From a virus, in IMG/VR virus record IMGVR_UViG_3300025889_000246, positions 1 through 42,077 of that record: a stretch of DNA of 42,077 nt; one strand, given 5' to 3'. The notes below the pieces were generated by a model. The model was not told where the DNA came from. It searched no databases and worked only from the letters and a program-made list of their open reading frames with translations. Positions 32,435 to 40,509 of the stretch are shown here, in pieces. Numbering within the stretch: position 1 is the first letter of the stretch; each line of letters starts with the position of its first letter. The translations under genes and the position numbers were made by a program.

Positions 32435-34300
32435 CTAATTAATGAACATAGGAGTAAAAGTTTCAAAAACATCGTCAATAGTCTTATCATTTGAGTCGAA
32501 ATGTATTTTTGCCATCCAGTTTCCTAAGACCAAAGCTGAATAACTATCTTTTCTAGCTTTGTCCGGTCCTGTTTGGCGGCGCAAATTAGGAGGCAAATCA
32601 AAAGTTTGTGTACCTTGTGAAGTAGTAGTGATTTGAATTAAAGCGCATTCATTTTTTGTTAAATCTAGCATATCAGCTTGGTGCTCAATAAAATCAATCA
32701 TTTTGGCTGACGGCGCTTGTTTCATATCTTCTTCTGCTCTTAAGAATCTCAGCTTCTCAATAGGTATGCTTTTATTTCTTTGTTTGTTATAAGCTTCATC
32801 TATAGCTCTAGAAGCAAAAAATATGCGCCGGTGCTCAAAGTTAGCTTGTAGCAGCTCGTTTGCTTGCCTAATCCATTTACTGGTAGGTTTTCTTAAATAA
32901 ACAATTTTATTGTCCGAATGATTATATTCCATCCTAAACTTGCGAAGATCAGATTGGTATTCTTCTGGATTATCAAATGGAACATCAATTGTTTTAAGTT
33001 TTTTGTCTTTTGATTGGAATATTTCGCTTTCATTACACGCTTGTATAAATTGAACACCACCGTTATAGTCACCAACTATCGATACAATATTAAAATTATC
33101 TAAACAATATTCAAAATAAATAATATGATATTTTAAAGAAGTGCCCGATAATGCATAACTGTGAACAACGGTTGCTTTTTGCTCGTCTTCATGTAATTTT
33201 AAAATCTGGATAGCGAAATCATCTGAACTTTCTGTTTGCGACCATGAAGGGTCAAATGCCAAAATATATTTAGAATCAGGATCGCCTTTAATTTCCACAG
33301 AAGGATAATCTCCTTCTGGTATGGTACATAACGCCATTTTGCTTGTTTTAAAGTATCCAGAGCTATCATCTGTAAATACAGCGCCAAACTCTCGATCAAA
33401 CTGTGATTGACTCATTGTGGCTTTAGCTTGATTAACAAGATTTTGATCATAAAGCTGACTAGGAGCACAATCATAACTAAACTGCATAATACATCTAGTT
33501 GCTTTGTCTCTTTTATTTTCTTGAGTGATTAAAAATTCAAACTGGTTGTAAAGTTTGTATAAATATTCAAACTTGTAAGATGCAGAAGATAATGCTATTA
33601 ATTTGTTATTAGGCCAAACAAATCTGTCCTCCTCATTCATTTTGCCTTGCTCAATAAGCATAGTCTCAAGTCCATACAGTTCTTGGCGCTGAGTAGGATT
33701 TTCTACAACTGACAAGAACGGCACAATAACCTCATTATAAATTCTTTCTGGCATTAATAAGAACTCGTCAATAATAATTCTTTGAAAACGGAAACCACGA
33801 AGTTTCTCACCGTCGCCCAATGGTAATGCGCGAATACGACTTTGACCTATTTCCATCAGCCACTCATCGTTACTTTTAGAAACTTTTGTAATACATTGTT
33901 TGAAAAACGCAGCTTCAGGTTTAGCGGCAATATCTTCTATCTTTTTGAAAATCATTTTGGACTGACGAAAAGATTTAGATAAAATACCTATTTCTACACC
34001 TTGATTTAGAATAGCATCTAATGCTGCATAAATACCTGTAGAAAAAGATTTAGACATACCACGGCTCCATACGCCCAAAAAATAATCCGTCTCAAACATA
34101 GACTTCACAGCCATATGCTGAAACGGAAATAGCTTAATACCAAAAATTAAATCTGCAGCAAAAGAAATGTTACCCCTTAAAAATTCATAAAGAGCAATCT
34201 TAGCTTCATGTTCTTCTAAGAATCCTTCTAATGCTAACAGTTGTTCGTTATCTCGTATTCTCGACTTTGGTCTGCTCTGATTGCCTTCTTGCCAACTCAT
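32435..34300 (-). CDS. terL: Terminase large subunit
   Basis: The 621-residue protein shows both enzyme parts of a packaging motor. The ATPase has an N-terminal VWSRGMSKSFST segment (about residues 77-88) as a Walker A variant and RIIIDEF (174-180) as Walker B with catalytic glutamate E179. The nuclease part has YILAFDPSWSQ with its first acidic residue, followed by IVGDYNGGVQFIQACNES, as expected for the RNase-H-like fold. The gene overlaps the upstream zinc-finger nuclease gene by 53 bases and precedes the portal gene. It cuts concatemeric DNA and pumps it into the prohead through the portal. Length is typical. Confidence 0.92.
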   Translation of the reverse strand: MSWQEGNQSRPKSRIRDNEQLLALEGFLEEHEAKIALYEFLRGNISFAADLIFGIKLFPFQHMAVKSMFETDYFLGVWSRGMSKSFSTGIYAALDAILNQGVEIGILSKSFRQSKMIFKKIEDIAAKPEAAFFKQCITKVSKSNDEWLMEIGQSRIRALPLGDGEKLRGFRFQRIIIDEFLLMPERIYNEVIVPFLSVVENPTQRQELYGLETMLIEQGKMNEEDRFVWPNNKLIALSSASYKFEYLYKLYNQFEFLITQENKRDKATRCIMQFSYDCAPSQLYDQNLVNQAKATMSQSQFDREFGAVFTDDSSGYFKTSKMALCTIPEGDYPSVEIKGDPDSKYILAFDPSWSQTESSDDFAIQILKLHEDEQKATVVHSYALSGTSLKYHIIYFEYCLDNFNIVSIVGDYNGGVQFIQACNESEIFQSKDKKLKTIDVPFDNPEEYQSDLRKFRMEYNHSDNKIVYLRKPTSKWIRQANELLQANFEHRRIFFASRAIDEAYNKQRNKSIPIEKLRFLRAEEDMKQAPSAKMIDFIEHQADMLDLTKNECALIQITTTSQGTQTFDLPPNLRRQTGPDKARKDSYSALVLGNWMAKIHFDSNDKTIDDVFETFTPMFIN

Positions 34301-35222
34301 GTTCTATAAAGTATTGGAGATCTGTTCTCCATAATTGTTTTCCGTAATATAATATGCGCGGAATGAGAAATTTTGAATTTTTTCTGTTGCCACTAAAAAT
34401 AAATTGGCAGCGACGAGGAAAATCATACATAATATCTCTCATGTTTTTTAATATATAATCAATACTTGCTTTGCGTTTAAAATGTTTTTGTTCTGCGATG
34501 ATCTTGCTTAAAGAAGATTCTACAACCACAAACATATAAGCATCCATATCTTGAGTAAGTTGTATTTCTCTTCTGAATCTATCTAAGTTTGCTTGACTTA
34601 ACGTGCCACAAAAATCAGACGCAGATTTTCTGTCAACAAAAGTATAGTTGTAGCTATCGCCAAACAAAGTATAGTCACCAAAAGATAACTTGTGACTAGT
34701 TGTTTTAAAATCAAACTCTAATGGTTTTTGTTCTCTGGTATCTATCGCAATATCTAAATCTTCTGGTAAATCATTCGTAAAAAACCCATCAACAATATTT
34801 TGATCAAACATTAAATCAAAACTACAAAACTTAGCAAAAGAAGAATAACTGCCAAAAAGTTTTTTGATAATATCTAACTTAGGAAGAAAACAATGTTCTA
34901 ACTCTAAATGAAAAGGCAAAAAGTTTCTTTTTTTGTCGTAAACTCTTTTTAATATTTTGGATTGTACATAATCCTTGGCTTCATCACATTCCAATTGATC
35001 CAGCCATTTATTCATTTGAACTCTGTTGACAAAATCTTTATTAAAATAAGAGTCCACATCTTTAAAAGGCAACAAATCACCTGTCAGCAAATTTCTACGA
35101 GCATAAAACTGAACATAGTATTCTGCTAAATGTAAATCGTGTTGTTTAATGTGCCTGTGCAAAGAACCTAATTTTTCAAACTCTTTACCGCACACTTTGC
35201 AAGTTAATTCATATTGCGTCAT
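34248..35222 (-). CDS. C2H2 zinc finger plus ERCC4-type nuclease
   Basis: The 324-residue protein begins with a perfect C2H2 finger: C8-x2-C11-x12-H24-x3-H28. The C-terminal half has the ERCC4 (XPF-type) nuclease motifs: DTRE (D161, R163, E164), FGDYTL (G182, D183, Y184) and VDRKSASD (D197, R198, K199, D203), followed by a helix that could complete the fold. XPF-type nucleases cut branched or flapped DNA. Here the finger may supply DNA binding in place of the helix-hairpin-helix domain, which is absent. The gene overlaps terL by 53 bases and the upstream gene by 14, so a role in packaging or replication-intermediate resolution is likely but not shown. Confidence 0.82.
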   Translation of the reverse strand: MTQYELTCKVCGKEFEKLGSLHRHIKQHDLHLAEYYVQFYARRNLLTGDLLPFKDVDSYFNKDFVNRVQMNKWLDQLECDEAKDYVQSKILKRVYDKKRNFLPFHLELEHCFLPKLDIIKKLFGSYSSFAKFCSFDLMFDQNIVDGFFTNDLPEDLDIAIDTREQKPLEFDFKTTSHKLSFGDYTLFGDSYNYTFVDRKSASDFCGTLSQANLDRFRREIQLTQDMDAYMFVVVESSLSKIIAEQKHFKRKASIDYILKNMRDIMYDFPRRCQFIFSGNRKNSKFLIPRILYYGKQLWRTDLQYFIEHELARRQSEQTKVENTR

Positions 35223-36381
35223 TTTTGCTTATACCTAAAACTCTAGCTTTCCATTCAGACATTTTTTCCATTTTGTCTGCTTCTTCGTAAACTACTTTTT
35301 TCTGCATATCTGCCATCTGTATCATCAACTTACGTTCTTGTTCATCTTGAAAAAGTTGGACCAAAGAAATAATTGAAGCATTACGTTGATGTTGGTTTTG
35401 AATTCTTTTTGAACGCTCGCCATTTAACTTGGCAAGCATTTTATCTATTCTGTTTGTACACTGGTTATATTCTTCAGCTTTTGTTTTTAACATCTCTGTC
35501 AAACGCATAGTTAAATCATTTTGACCTTCTGTTTCGTCAAACATTTGATTTAGCTTTTGTTTTTGAATCTCAATTTCTCTAAGATTCACATAATCCATAC
35601 AAACATTAATATACAGGTTTAACTCATCGGCTGTCAAATCAGGTTTATCCCAAGAACTACGAATATATTCACTTTCAAATAATTCTCTAGCTTCTTTGGT
35701 AGCATAAGAATTGATAACTTGAATGAATCTTGGCGCAGCTAAATAAGTCAGAAGTTTTTCTAAACATTTTTTATCCTGCATAGAAAGTTTTTCTGCATCA
35801 AACTCTTTCATAACGATTTTGTTGATTTTCTTGACCAATGATGATAACACTCTTGGTGGACTATATTTTTCAACTAAAACGTCGTCTCGTAAATTTATCT
35901 GTTCAAACTCATTGTTGATAAACTCTGACATCAAAACAAACTTTTCGCTTTCAAAAAAGTTTCTGCGTTTAGATTCTTCTGGCCAAATTATTTTAGCAAC
36001 TTCTTTTTTTGTTAAATCTGGAGTGTAATGCCTTTTGATAAAATCTTGCTCTTCTACTGACAAAAAAGCTTTAGCATCAGATTTGCTGTTCATAGGTTGA
36101 GTCTTTACAGGACTTTCTTTTACTACGGGCGCAACAGGTTGGGGAGCTTGCTTAACAGTTTTGATTTTTCTTTCTTTAACTTTTGTTCTGTACTTTAATC
36201 CTCGTTGAATCCAAAACTCTCTTATTGCCCTGCCTCTTGCAGTGGTGCCCTTTTCGGTTGGATCATTCCAAAGTTCACGTATAACTTTGATTAAATTACC
36301 ATTATGCTCTTTAAATAGTTCTAAGCTGCGCTGCTTTTCATCATCAGACAACTCATAGTAAGAAGACATCTCTATACTCAT
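35209..36381 (-). CDS. Hypothetical protein, candidate small terminase subunit
   Basis: I do not recognise the family. The 390-residue protein has two helix-turn-helix-like stretches: residues about 12-62 (LFKEHNGNLIKVIRELWND, then AIREFWIQRGLKYR) and about 107-140 (LSVEEQDFIKRHYTPDLTKKE). A proline-rich linker lies between them, followed by long charged helices with coiled-coil character (about 255-385). A DNA-binding N-terminus with a helical oligomerisation region two genes upstream of terL is what a small terminase would look like, though it is long for one. It starts by ATGA overlap with the sigma factor gene; a second ATG at codon 5 is possible. Confidence 0.45.
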   Translation of the reverse strand: MSIEMSSYYELSDDEKQRSLELFKEHNGNLIKVIRELWNDPTEKGTTARGRAIREFWIQRGLKYRTKVKERKIKTVKQAPQPVAPVVKESPVKTQPMNSKSDAKAFLSVEEQDFIKRHYTPDLTKKEVAKIIWPEESKRRNFFESEKFVLMSEFINNEFEQINLRDDVLVEKYSPPRVLSSLVKKINKIVMKEFDAEKLSMQDKKCLEKLLTYLAAPRFIQVINSYATKEARELFESEYIRSSWDKPDLTADELNLYINVCMDYVNLREIEIQKQKLNQMFDETEGQNDLTMRLTEMLKTKAEEYNQCTNRIDKMLAKLNGERSKRIQNQHQRNASIISLVQLFQDEQERKLMIQMADMQKKVVYEEADKMEKMSEWKARVLGISKNDAI

Positions 36382-37079
36382 AAAAATATATCATTCCTTT
36401 CTAAAATACGCTTGGCTATTTTTTTATAAAGATTTTTCAAATTCTTTATTTGTTTGTAACCAGCTTTACGTCCTTTTTCGTTTGTTTTGTATCCCAATAC
36501 TGCAGCTATCTTTTCTTCATCTAAATGGTCTATAAACAACATCTTGTAAATAATATAGTGACGATCATTTAAATGTTTCTTCATTAAATCATGCAAACTA
36601 TGAGCAGCAGATATAATACAAGCATGATCAGAGAATTTACTGTTTTTTTTGTAGGAAGCGTTTTCGAGGGGTACAGGTACTTTTATATCGTAAGCATTTT
36701 TTTTGCTCTTTTCCCATTTGGCGAAATCTTTGCACTCAGAATCTTGTAGACCACTAGACGTAAAACCGCACAAACTATGATCAGACTCTGTAAAAGCTTG
36801 ATTATACTTGCAGTTCAGGCACGGCCTTGCGAAATTAGAATAATTATTTCGCAAAATATTTTTCATTTGATTAGAAATGATTTTATTGACCCATGGTTCA
36901 ATAGGACGGGATTGATCCCATTGTTCCCATTTCTTAAAAATATGAAGACGAATCATTTGCGAAACGTCTTCGAAGTCAAGCCACGCTAAAGCGTTAAGGT
37001 GCCATTTATAAAATCTTTTTCTTATCTCATTATCTATAATATCCGCTTTATCTTCATATGTGTATTTTTTATTCCCCAT
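36378..37079 (-). CDS. Phage RNA polymerase sigma factor (sigma-70 family)
   Basis: From ATG 37079 the product has 233 residues. Residues about 30-85 match sigma region 2 (LAWLDFEDVSQMIRLHIFKK, then IEPWVNKIISNQMKNILR). Residues about 165-225 match region 4 (DEEKIAAVLGYKTNEKGRKA, then GYKQIKNLKNLYKKIAKRI). Between them is a cysteine cluster, C87-x2-C90, C104 and C116, which could bind zinc and is unusual for this family. An upstream in-frame GTG (37106) would extend it by 9 codons inside the zinc-ribbon gene; I prefer the ATG. Such factors redirect host polymerase to phage promoters, as T4 gp55 does for late genes. The recurring GTGTA-type element in this window is a candidate target. Confidence 0.75.
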   Translation of the reverse strand: MGNKKYTYEDKADIIDNEIRKRFYKWHLNALAWLDFEDVSQMIRLHIFKKWEQWDQSRPIEPWVNKIISNQMKNILRNNYSNFARPCLNCKYNQAFTESDHSLCGFTSSGLQDSECKDFAKWEKSKKNAYDIKVPVPLENASYKKNSKFSDHACIISAAHSLHDLMKKHLNDRHYIIYKMLFIDHLDEEKIAAVLGYKTNEKGRKAGYKQIKNLKNLYKKIAKRILERNDIFL

Positions 37080-37461
37080 CAATGTCTTTAGGACGGCTAG
37101 GGCCACACTCAGCGGTAGACTGATTTAAGAATTCCTCTTTAGACATTTTTTTGTATCCCTTGATTTTGTTGGAGTTATACTGCACATCTTCAGGATTCAT
37201 CGGATTATTGAAAACGTCGCCTAAAGTTATATTAGATTTATTGTATTCAACCTCATAATCTAATTTGGATAAACCACGAAAAGTTTCTTCTTCGTATTCT
37301 TCCTCCACTTCATGCCTAACAACAGGCTGACGCTGTAATGTATTAAGTTTTGCCTTAGCCACCACGCCACCCGTAGGATGACCACATGACTGACAAAACT
37401 TAGGCTTATTTAAAGTATATAAATTTTTGCTACCGCACTCTGTACAAAATAAACTAGCCAT
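37069..37461 (-). CDS. Zinc-ribbon protein
   Basis: The 130-residue protein starts with a two-knuckle zinc ribbon: C6-x2-C9 and C23-x2-C26 (FCTECG and FCQSCG). The rest is acidic, with EVEEEYEEETFRG and a C-terminal part rich in Asn, Lys and Glu, and shows no enzyme motif. The start lies 19 bases after the PhoH stop. The leader includes AAGGATAATATATCAG, which partly resembles the phage promoter element. It overlaps the sigma factor gene by 11 bases, so the two are probably coupled. A regulatory or transcription-linked role is suggested only by this link. Confidence 0.7.
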   Translation of the reverse strand: MASLFCTECGSKNLYTLNKPKFCQSCGHPTGGVVAKAKLNTLQRQPVVRHEVEEEYEEETFRGLSKLDYEVEYNKSNITLGDVFNNPMNPEDVQYNSNKIKGYKKMSKEEFLNQSTAECGPSRPKDIDGE

Positions 37462-37480
37462 ACTGATATATTATCCTTAA

Positions 37481-38200
37481 TTATTTATTTTTTTCAAGTT
37501 TACTGATGATAAACTTAAGAATTTCGCTTCTTAGAATATCTGCTTTATCAAAAGTGAAAACATGAATGCCATTCTTCTTTGACTCTTCATCGTCAAAGAG
37601 TTTTGCGATTTCATTTAATCCACTTTTGCCGTTAATATCTGACTGCATTAAATCACCGCAAATAAAATATTTAGTGTCTTCGCCAATGCGGGTAATTAAT
37701 GTTATTAATTCTTTTTTTGTAAAATTCTGCGCTTCATCTGCAAGAACAATTTTGTTTTTCCAACTAGCTCCGCGCAAATAGTTTATAGGAGCACAGCTAA
37801 CAATACCTTCTTCAAAAAGCATTTTAATTCTATTTTCTTGAATTATTTCTCTTAACTTTTCTTCCAAAGGCATTGCAAAAGGATTGAATTTCTCATTCAT
37901 ATCCCCCGGTAAATGGCCCAAACTTCTTTCTGCGCTCTCAGCTATTGTGCGGACATAGAATATATCATATTCGTTATCCATATTAAATAACTGTAAGGCC
38001 GCATAAGTAGCTATAAATGTCTTGCTACTTCCTGCTGGCCCCAATACAAAGACCATTTTAGTGTCTTTGTCAAATGCTACTTTTAAAAATTGTTTCTGTT
38101 TTTCTGATAAATCAAATTGTTTTAAACTTAATTTATATTTATTCTGTATTTCCAGAACCGTATCTTCCGCACCCTGCGCAGCCTTCTTACGTTTCGTCAT
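37481..38200 (-). CDS. phoH: PhoH-like P-loop ATPase
   Basis: The 239-residue protein has Walker A GPAGSSKT (54-61) and Walker B IVLADEAQ (151-158, D155 and E156), with the PhoH-type spacing and the family segments AESAERSLGHLPGD and RGASWKN between them. PhoH-like genes are common in marine phages; the proteins are ATPases linked to RNA metabolism or stress, but their phage role is unsettled. It is the first leftward gene after a divergent 55-base gap shared with the glycosyltransferase, and it carries an AAGTGTAATATAAAG element before its ATG. The motif match makes the family call firm, while the function remains family-level only. Confidence 0.9.
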   Translation of the reverse strand: MTKRKKAAQGAEDTVLEIQNKYKLSLKQFDLSEKQKQFLKVAFDKDTKMVFVLGPAGSSKTFIATYAALQLFNMDNEYDIFYVRTIAESAERSLGHLPGDMNEKFNPFAMPLEEKLREIIQENRIKMLFEEGIVSCAPINYLRGASWKNKIVLADEAQNFTKKELITLITRIGEDTKYFICGDLMQSDINGKSGLNEIAKLFDDEESKKNGIHVFTFDKADILRSEILKFIISKLEKNK

Positions 38201-38220
38201 ATTTTCTTTATATTACACTT
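38201..38220 (-). promoter_or_regulatory. Candidate phage promoter before phoH
   Basis: The leftward strand reads AAGTGTAATATAAAGAAAAT, ending at ATG 38200. TAATAT ends 9 bases before the start codon. The rightward half of the gap holds TTAATATTATAAAG before the glycosyltransferase, so the gap may fire in both directions. Confidence 0.48.
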
Positions 38221-38255
38221 GAGAGAACCATTTTACACATTAATATTATAAAGTT

Positions 38256-39353
38256 ATGGTTTTTCATGTACTTTCTATACCAATGTATCCAACTCGCAAA
38301 GAAATCACTTTATTTGCGTTTGTTCAAAAAGTATACAAGTTTTGCAAAGAAATGACCGAAAGGGGGCATACTGTATATCATTATGGTCATCCTGATTCTG
38401 ATGTACCATGCACAAAACATTTTGACGTTATAGATGAAGAAACATATTCAAAAGAATATGGCCATACCTCTTGGAAAGAATTTCACGACCAACACACCAC
38501 AAATGAGACTCACAAGCAATTTAATAACAATTCCGCCAAGATAATAAACGAAATCGCTAGTCATACAGATTTTGTTTTAGCTTTTTGGGGCTTTGGCCAT
38601 AAACCTTGCTGCGATCAATTAAAAAAAGGCATCATCGTTGAAGCTAGCATTGGTTATGATTCTTATTTTACTAAAAATAGAGTGTTTGAATCTTACGCTC
38701 AACTTCATCGAATAATAGGAACAAAAGAAAATCCTTCTTTTAGTGATGTGATTATTCCTCCGGGTTTTGAGAGTGATGATTTTGTGTTCTCACAAGAAAA
38801 AGATGATTACCTACTATACCTTGGAAGAATGGTTGACTCTAAAGGTATAAGTTTAGCCCAACAAATAGCTAAAGCAACGCAAACAAAAATAAAATTTGTA
38901 GGACCTCAAAACCAAAAAAATAGCTTAGATAAAGAATGTAAATACTCAGAATTTATACATACTGTGAGTTATGAGGAGCGAGCAGAATTACTATCTAAAG
39001 CTAAAGCTTTGCTTATGCCATCTCTTTATGCAGAACCATGTGGTTGGACTATGATAGAAGCATTCTTTTCTGGCACACCCGTTATATCCACAGATTGGGG
39101 AGGCATGAGCGAATATAATCTTCATGGTGTTACAGGGTATCGTTGCCGTAGTGCAAGCGAGTTTTATTTTGCTGTGCAGCTATCAGAACAAATCAATAAA
39201 AAGTTTTGCAGGAAATATGCAGAACAAGTTTTTAATTTAAAAAGTGTTTGCGATAAATATGAAAACTACTTCAACTTACTAACAAATGGATTTGAGAAAA
39301 TAGATGGAAAATTTAAATATACTGCTTTTGATGCAGCAGTAATAAGAAAATAG
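38256..39353 (+). CDS. Glycosyltransferase, GT4-like
   Basis: The 365-residue protein has the C-terminal domain of GT-B glycosyltransferases: YLLYLGRMVDSKGI for the start of the nucleotide-sugar domain, then EPCGWTMIEAFFSGTPVI with the E-x7-E pair E260 and E268 that binds the donor sugar, then STDWGGMSEYNLHG. The N-terminal half holds the acceptor domain, with HVLSIPMYPTRKEI and DFVLAFWGFGHKPC. Phages use such enzymes to modify their DNA, their virion proteins or host surface sugars. The substrate cannot be read. It is transcribed rightward, opposite to the adjacent phoH gene, and is followed 34 bases later by a hypothetical gene. Confidence 0.85.
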   Translation: MVFHVLSIPMYPTRKEITLFAFVQKVYKFCKEMTERGHTVYHYGHPDSDVPCTKHFDVIDEETYSKEYGHTSWKEFHDQHTTNETHKQFNNNSAKIINEIASHTDFVLAFWGFGHKPCCDQLKKGIIVEASIGYDSYFTKNRVFESYAQLHRIIGTKENPSFSDVIIPPGFESDDFVFSQEKDDYLLYLGRMVDSKGISLAQQIAKATQTKIKFVGPQNQKNSLDKECKYSEFIHTVSYEERAELLSKAKALLMPSLYAEPCGWTMIEAFFSGTPVISTDWGGMSEYNLHGVTGYRCRSASEFYFAVQLSEQINKKFCRKYAEQVFNLKSVCDKYENYFNLLTNGFEKIDGKFKYTAFDAAVIRK

Positions 39354-39387
39354 TGTAAATTTATTAAACTTTAAATATTATAATAAT

Positions 39388-39786
39388 ATGTCACACGTTT
39401 CTGGAAACTACACTTATGATTTTGTCAGATTGGACCCAACATGGGATAATTCAGCTGAAACTGGAATTCAATCTTTAGTCGTTGGCTTGACTTGCGCTTT
39501 CACAGGCGTTGATAGCCAAGGTAATGAAGTTAATGTTAGTCAATACATTGACGGAGCTACAGGATTTTCTCCTTATATTAGTTATGACTATTTAACTGGA
39601 AACATTGAAGATATCGCAAATGAATATGCTTCTGGCCAAAACTGGTGGTACACTTTGCGCGACAATGTTTCTGGTAGAGTAGATCATCCTGTGCCAGTTT
39701 CAAACTTTCCTTATCCTCACAGCGGAGAACCTCATACTCATCCCCCTGCAGACGCAACAGATTACAATGAAGGGCATGACGCTTAA
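39388..39786 (+). CDS. Hypothetical protein, possibly virion-associated
   Basis: The 132-residue product is acidic and beta-rich (GIQSLVVGLTCAFTGVDSQGN) with a histidine-rich C-terminus (PYPHSGEPHTHPPADATDYN) that could bind metal. I recall short phage proteins with a similar N-terminal strand pattern but cannot name a function. It follows the glycosyltransferase gene by 34 bases. The leader contains AATATTATAATAAT directly before the ATG. Its stop overlaps the stop of the convergent gene by 4 bases, with no room for a terminator between them. Confidence 0.6.
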   Translation: MSHVSGNYTYDFVRLDPTWDNSAETGIQSLVVGLTCAFTGVDSQGNEVNVSQYIDGATGFSPYISYDYLTGNIEDIANEYASGQNWWYTLRDNVSGRVDHPVPVSNFPYPHSGEPHTHPPADATDYNEGHDA

Positions 39787-40430
39787 TCATTATTATGATG
39801 ATTATAAAATAAATAAGGACTTTTAGCATACGTCATATCAATATCCTCCGAAGACATTTGATCTTTAAAGATCTTAAACTTCGGGGGATTTTTTTTGTCA
39901 TAAGGAGTGATGAAGTCTGGGTTGTGCCATCTTAATAAATTATTTGGCTGAACGCACATATTGCCGTCATCTAAGCTAATAAAATGATAGCATTTGCTGT
40001 CTTGATCATTCGCGTATCCCACGTTCAGCTCATTTAAATCACCCTCATAGTCATCAATCGTGAAAACATATTTGCCACTGCGGTATTTTTTGTCCCTGCA
40101 GAAAACGTCCACCCTCTTGTTCTGCAAGAAAGCGAAGGTAGTAACGGCGATATTGTTTGCCTGACAGTCCCAAGTTTGGAGAACAGATAATCTTTTTTCT
40201 TCATCATCATAAATTTTGTCGTATTTTTCGTCATTGACAAACGCTGATATTGGCATTTGCCAAAATATGGCCCCTAAACATGACTGAAAATGAAAGTGTA
40301 AAGGTCTGTTAATCATAGACTTAACGCCAAATATATACCCTTCAGTTAACCCCTCATCATCATTATCAAATATGTAAGAATTCCTTATAAAACACCCTAT
40401 ATATGGTGTGTTTGCGTTTAATTGAGCCAT
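39783..40430 (-). CDS. Conserved phage hypothetical protein
   Basis: From ATG 40430 the product has 215 residues. A GTG six codons upstream is in frame but lies inside the promoter-like GTGTATATAATAT element, so I reject it. The protein has a recognisable N-terminal block (EGYIFGVKSMINRPLHFHFQ, then LGAIFWQMPISAFV) that I have seen in uncharacterised marine phage proteins. The central part carries scattered cysteines and acidic residues (TIDDYEGDLNELNVGYANDQ). No enzyme motif is clear. It ends against the convergent hypothetical gene. Confidence 0.6.
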   Translation of the reverse strand: MAQLNANTPYIGCFIRNSYIFDNDDEGLTEGYIFGVKSMINRPLHFHFQSCLGAIFWQMPISAFVNDEKYDKIYDDEEKRLSVLQTWDCQANNIAVTTFAFLQNKRVDVFCRDKKYRSGKYVFTIDDYEGDLNELNVGYANDQDSKCYHFISLDDGNMCVQPNNLLRWHNPDFITPYDKKNPPKFKIFKDQMSSEDIDMTYAKSPYLFYNHHNND

Positions 40431-40447
40431 ATATATTATATACACCA
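40431..40447 (-). promoter_or_regulatory. Candidate phage promoter, leftward side of divergent gap
   Basis: The leftward strand reads TGGTGTATATAATATAT ending at ATG 40430. It holds the GTGTA core and TATAAT, the latter ending about 4 bases before the start codon, so the transcript would be effectively leaderless. Confidence 0.42.
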
Positions 40448-40490
40448 CTAAAGCTCATTCAAAAGAAAAAGCTTGAAAAGGTAAAATCTT

Positions 40491-40505
40491 CGTGTAATAT
40501 ATGCA
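40491..40505 (+). promoter_or_regulatory. Candidate phage promoter before the beta-barrel gene
   Basis: The sequence CGTGTAATATATGCA carries the same GTGTAATATA core as the element before phoH. It overlaps an ATG at 40501, which argues that the real start of the beta-barrel gene is the next ATG at 40510. Confidence 0.42.
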
Positions 40506-40509
40506 ACAT

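Noticed and set aside
37080-37106. GTG start extending the sigma factor by 9 codons
   Set aside because: The extension lies fully inside the zinc-ribbon gene and adds no recognisable sequence. The ATG at 37079 is the simpler start.
39831-39880. Palindrome GATCTTTAAAGATC as an operator
   Set aside because: It lies inside the coding sequence of the hypothetical gene at 39783-40430, far from its start, and is likely chance in AT-rich DNA.
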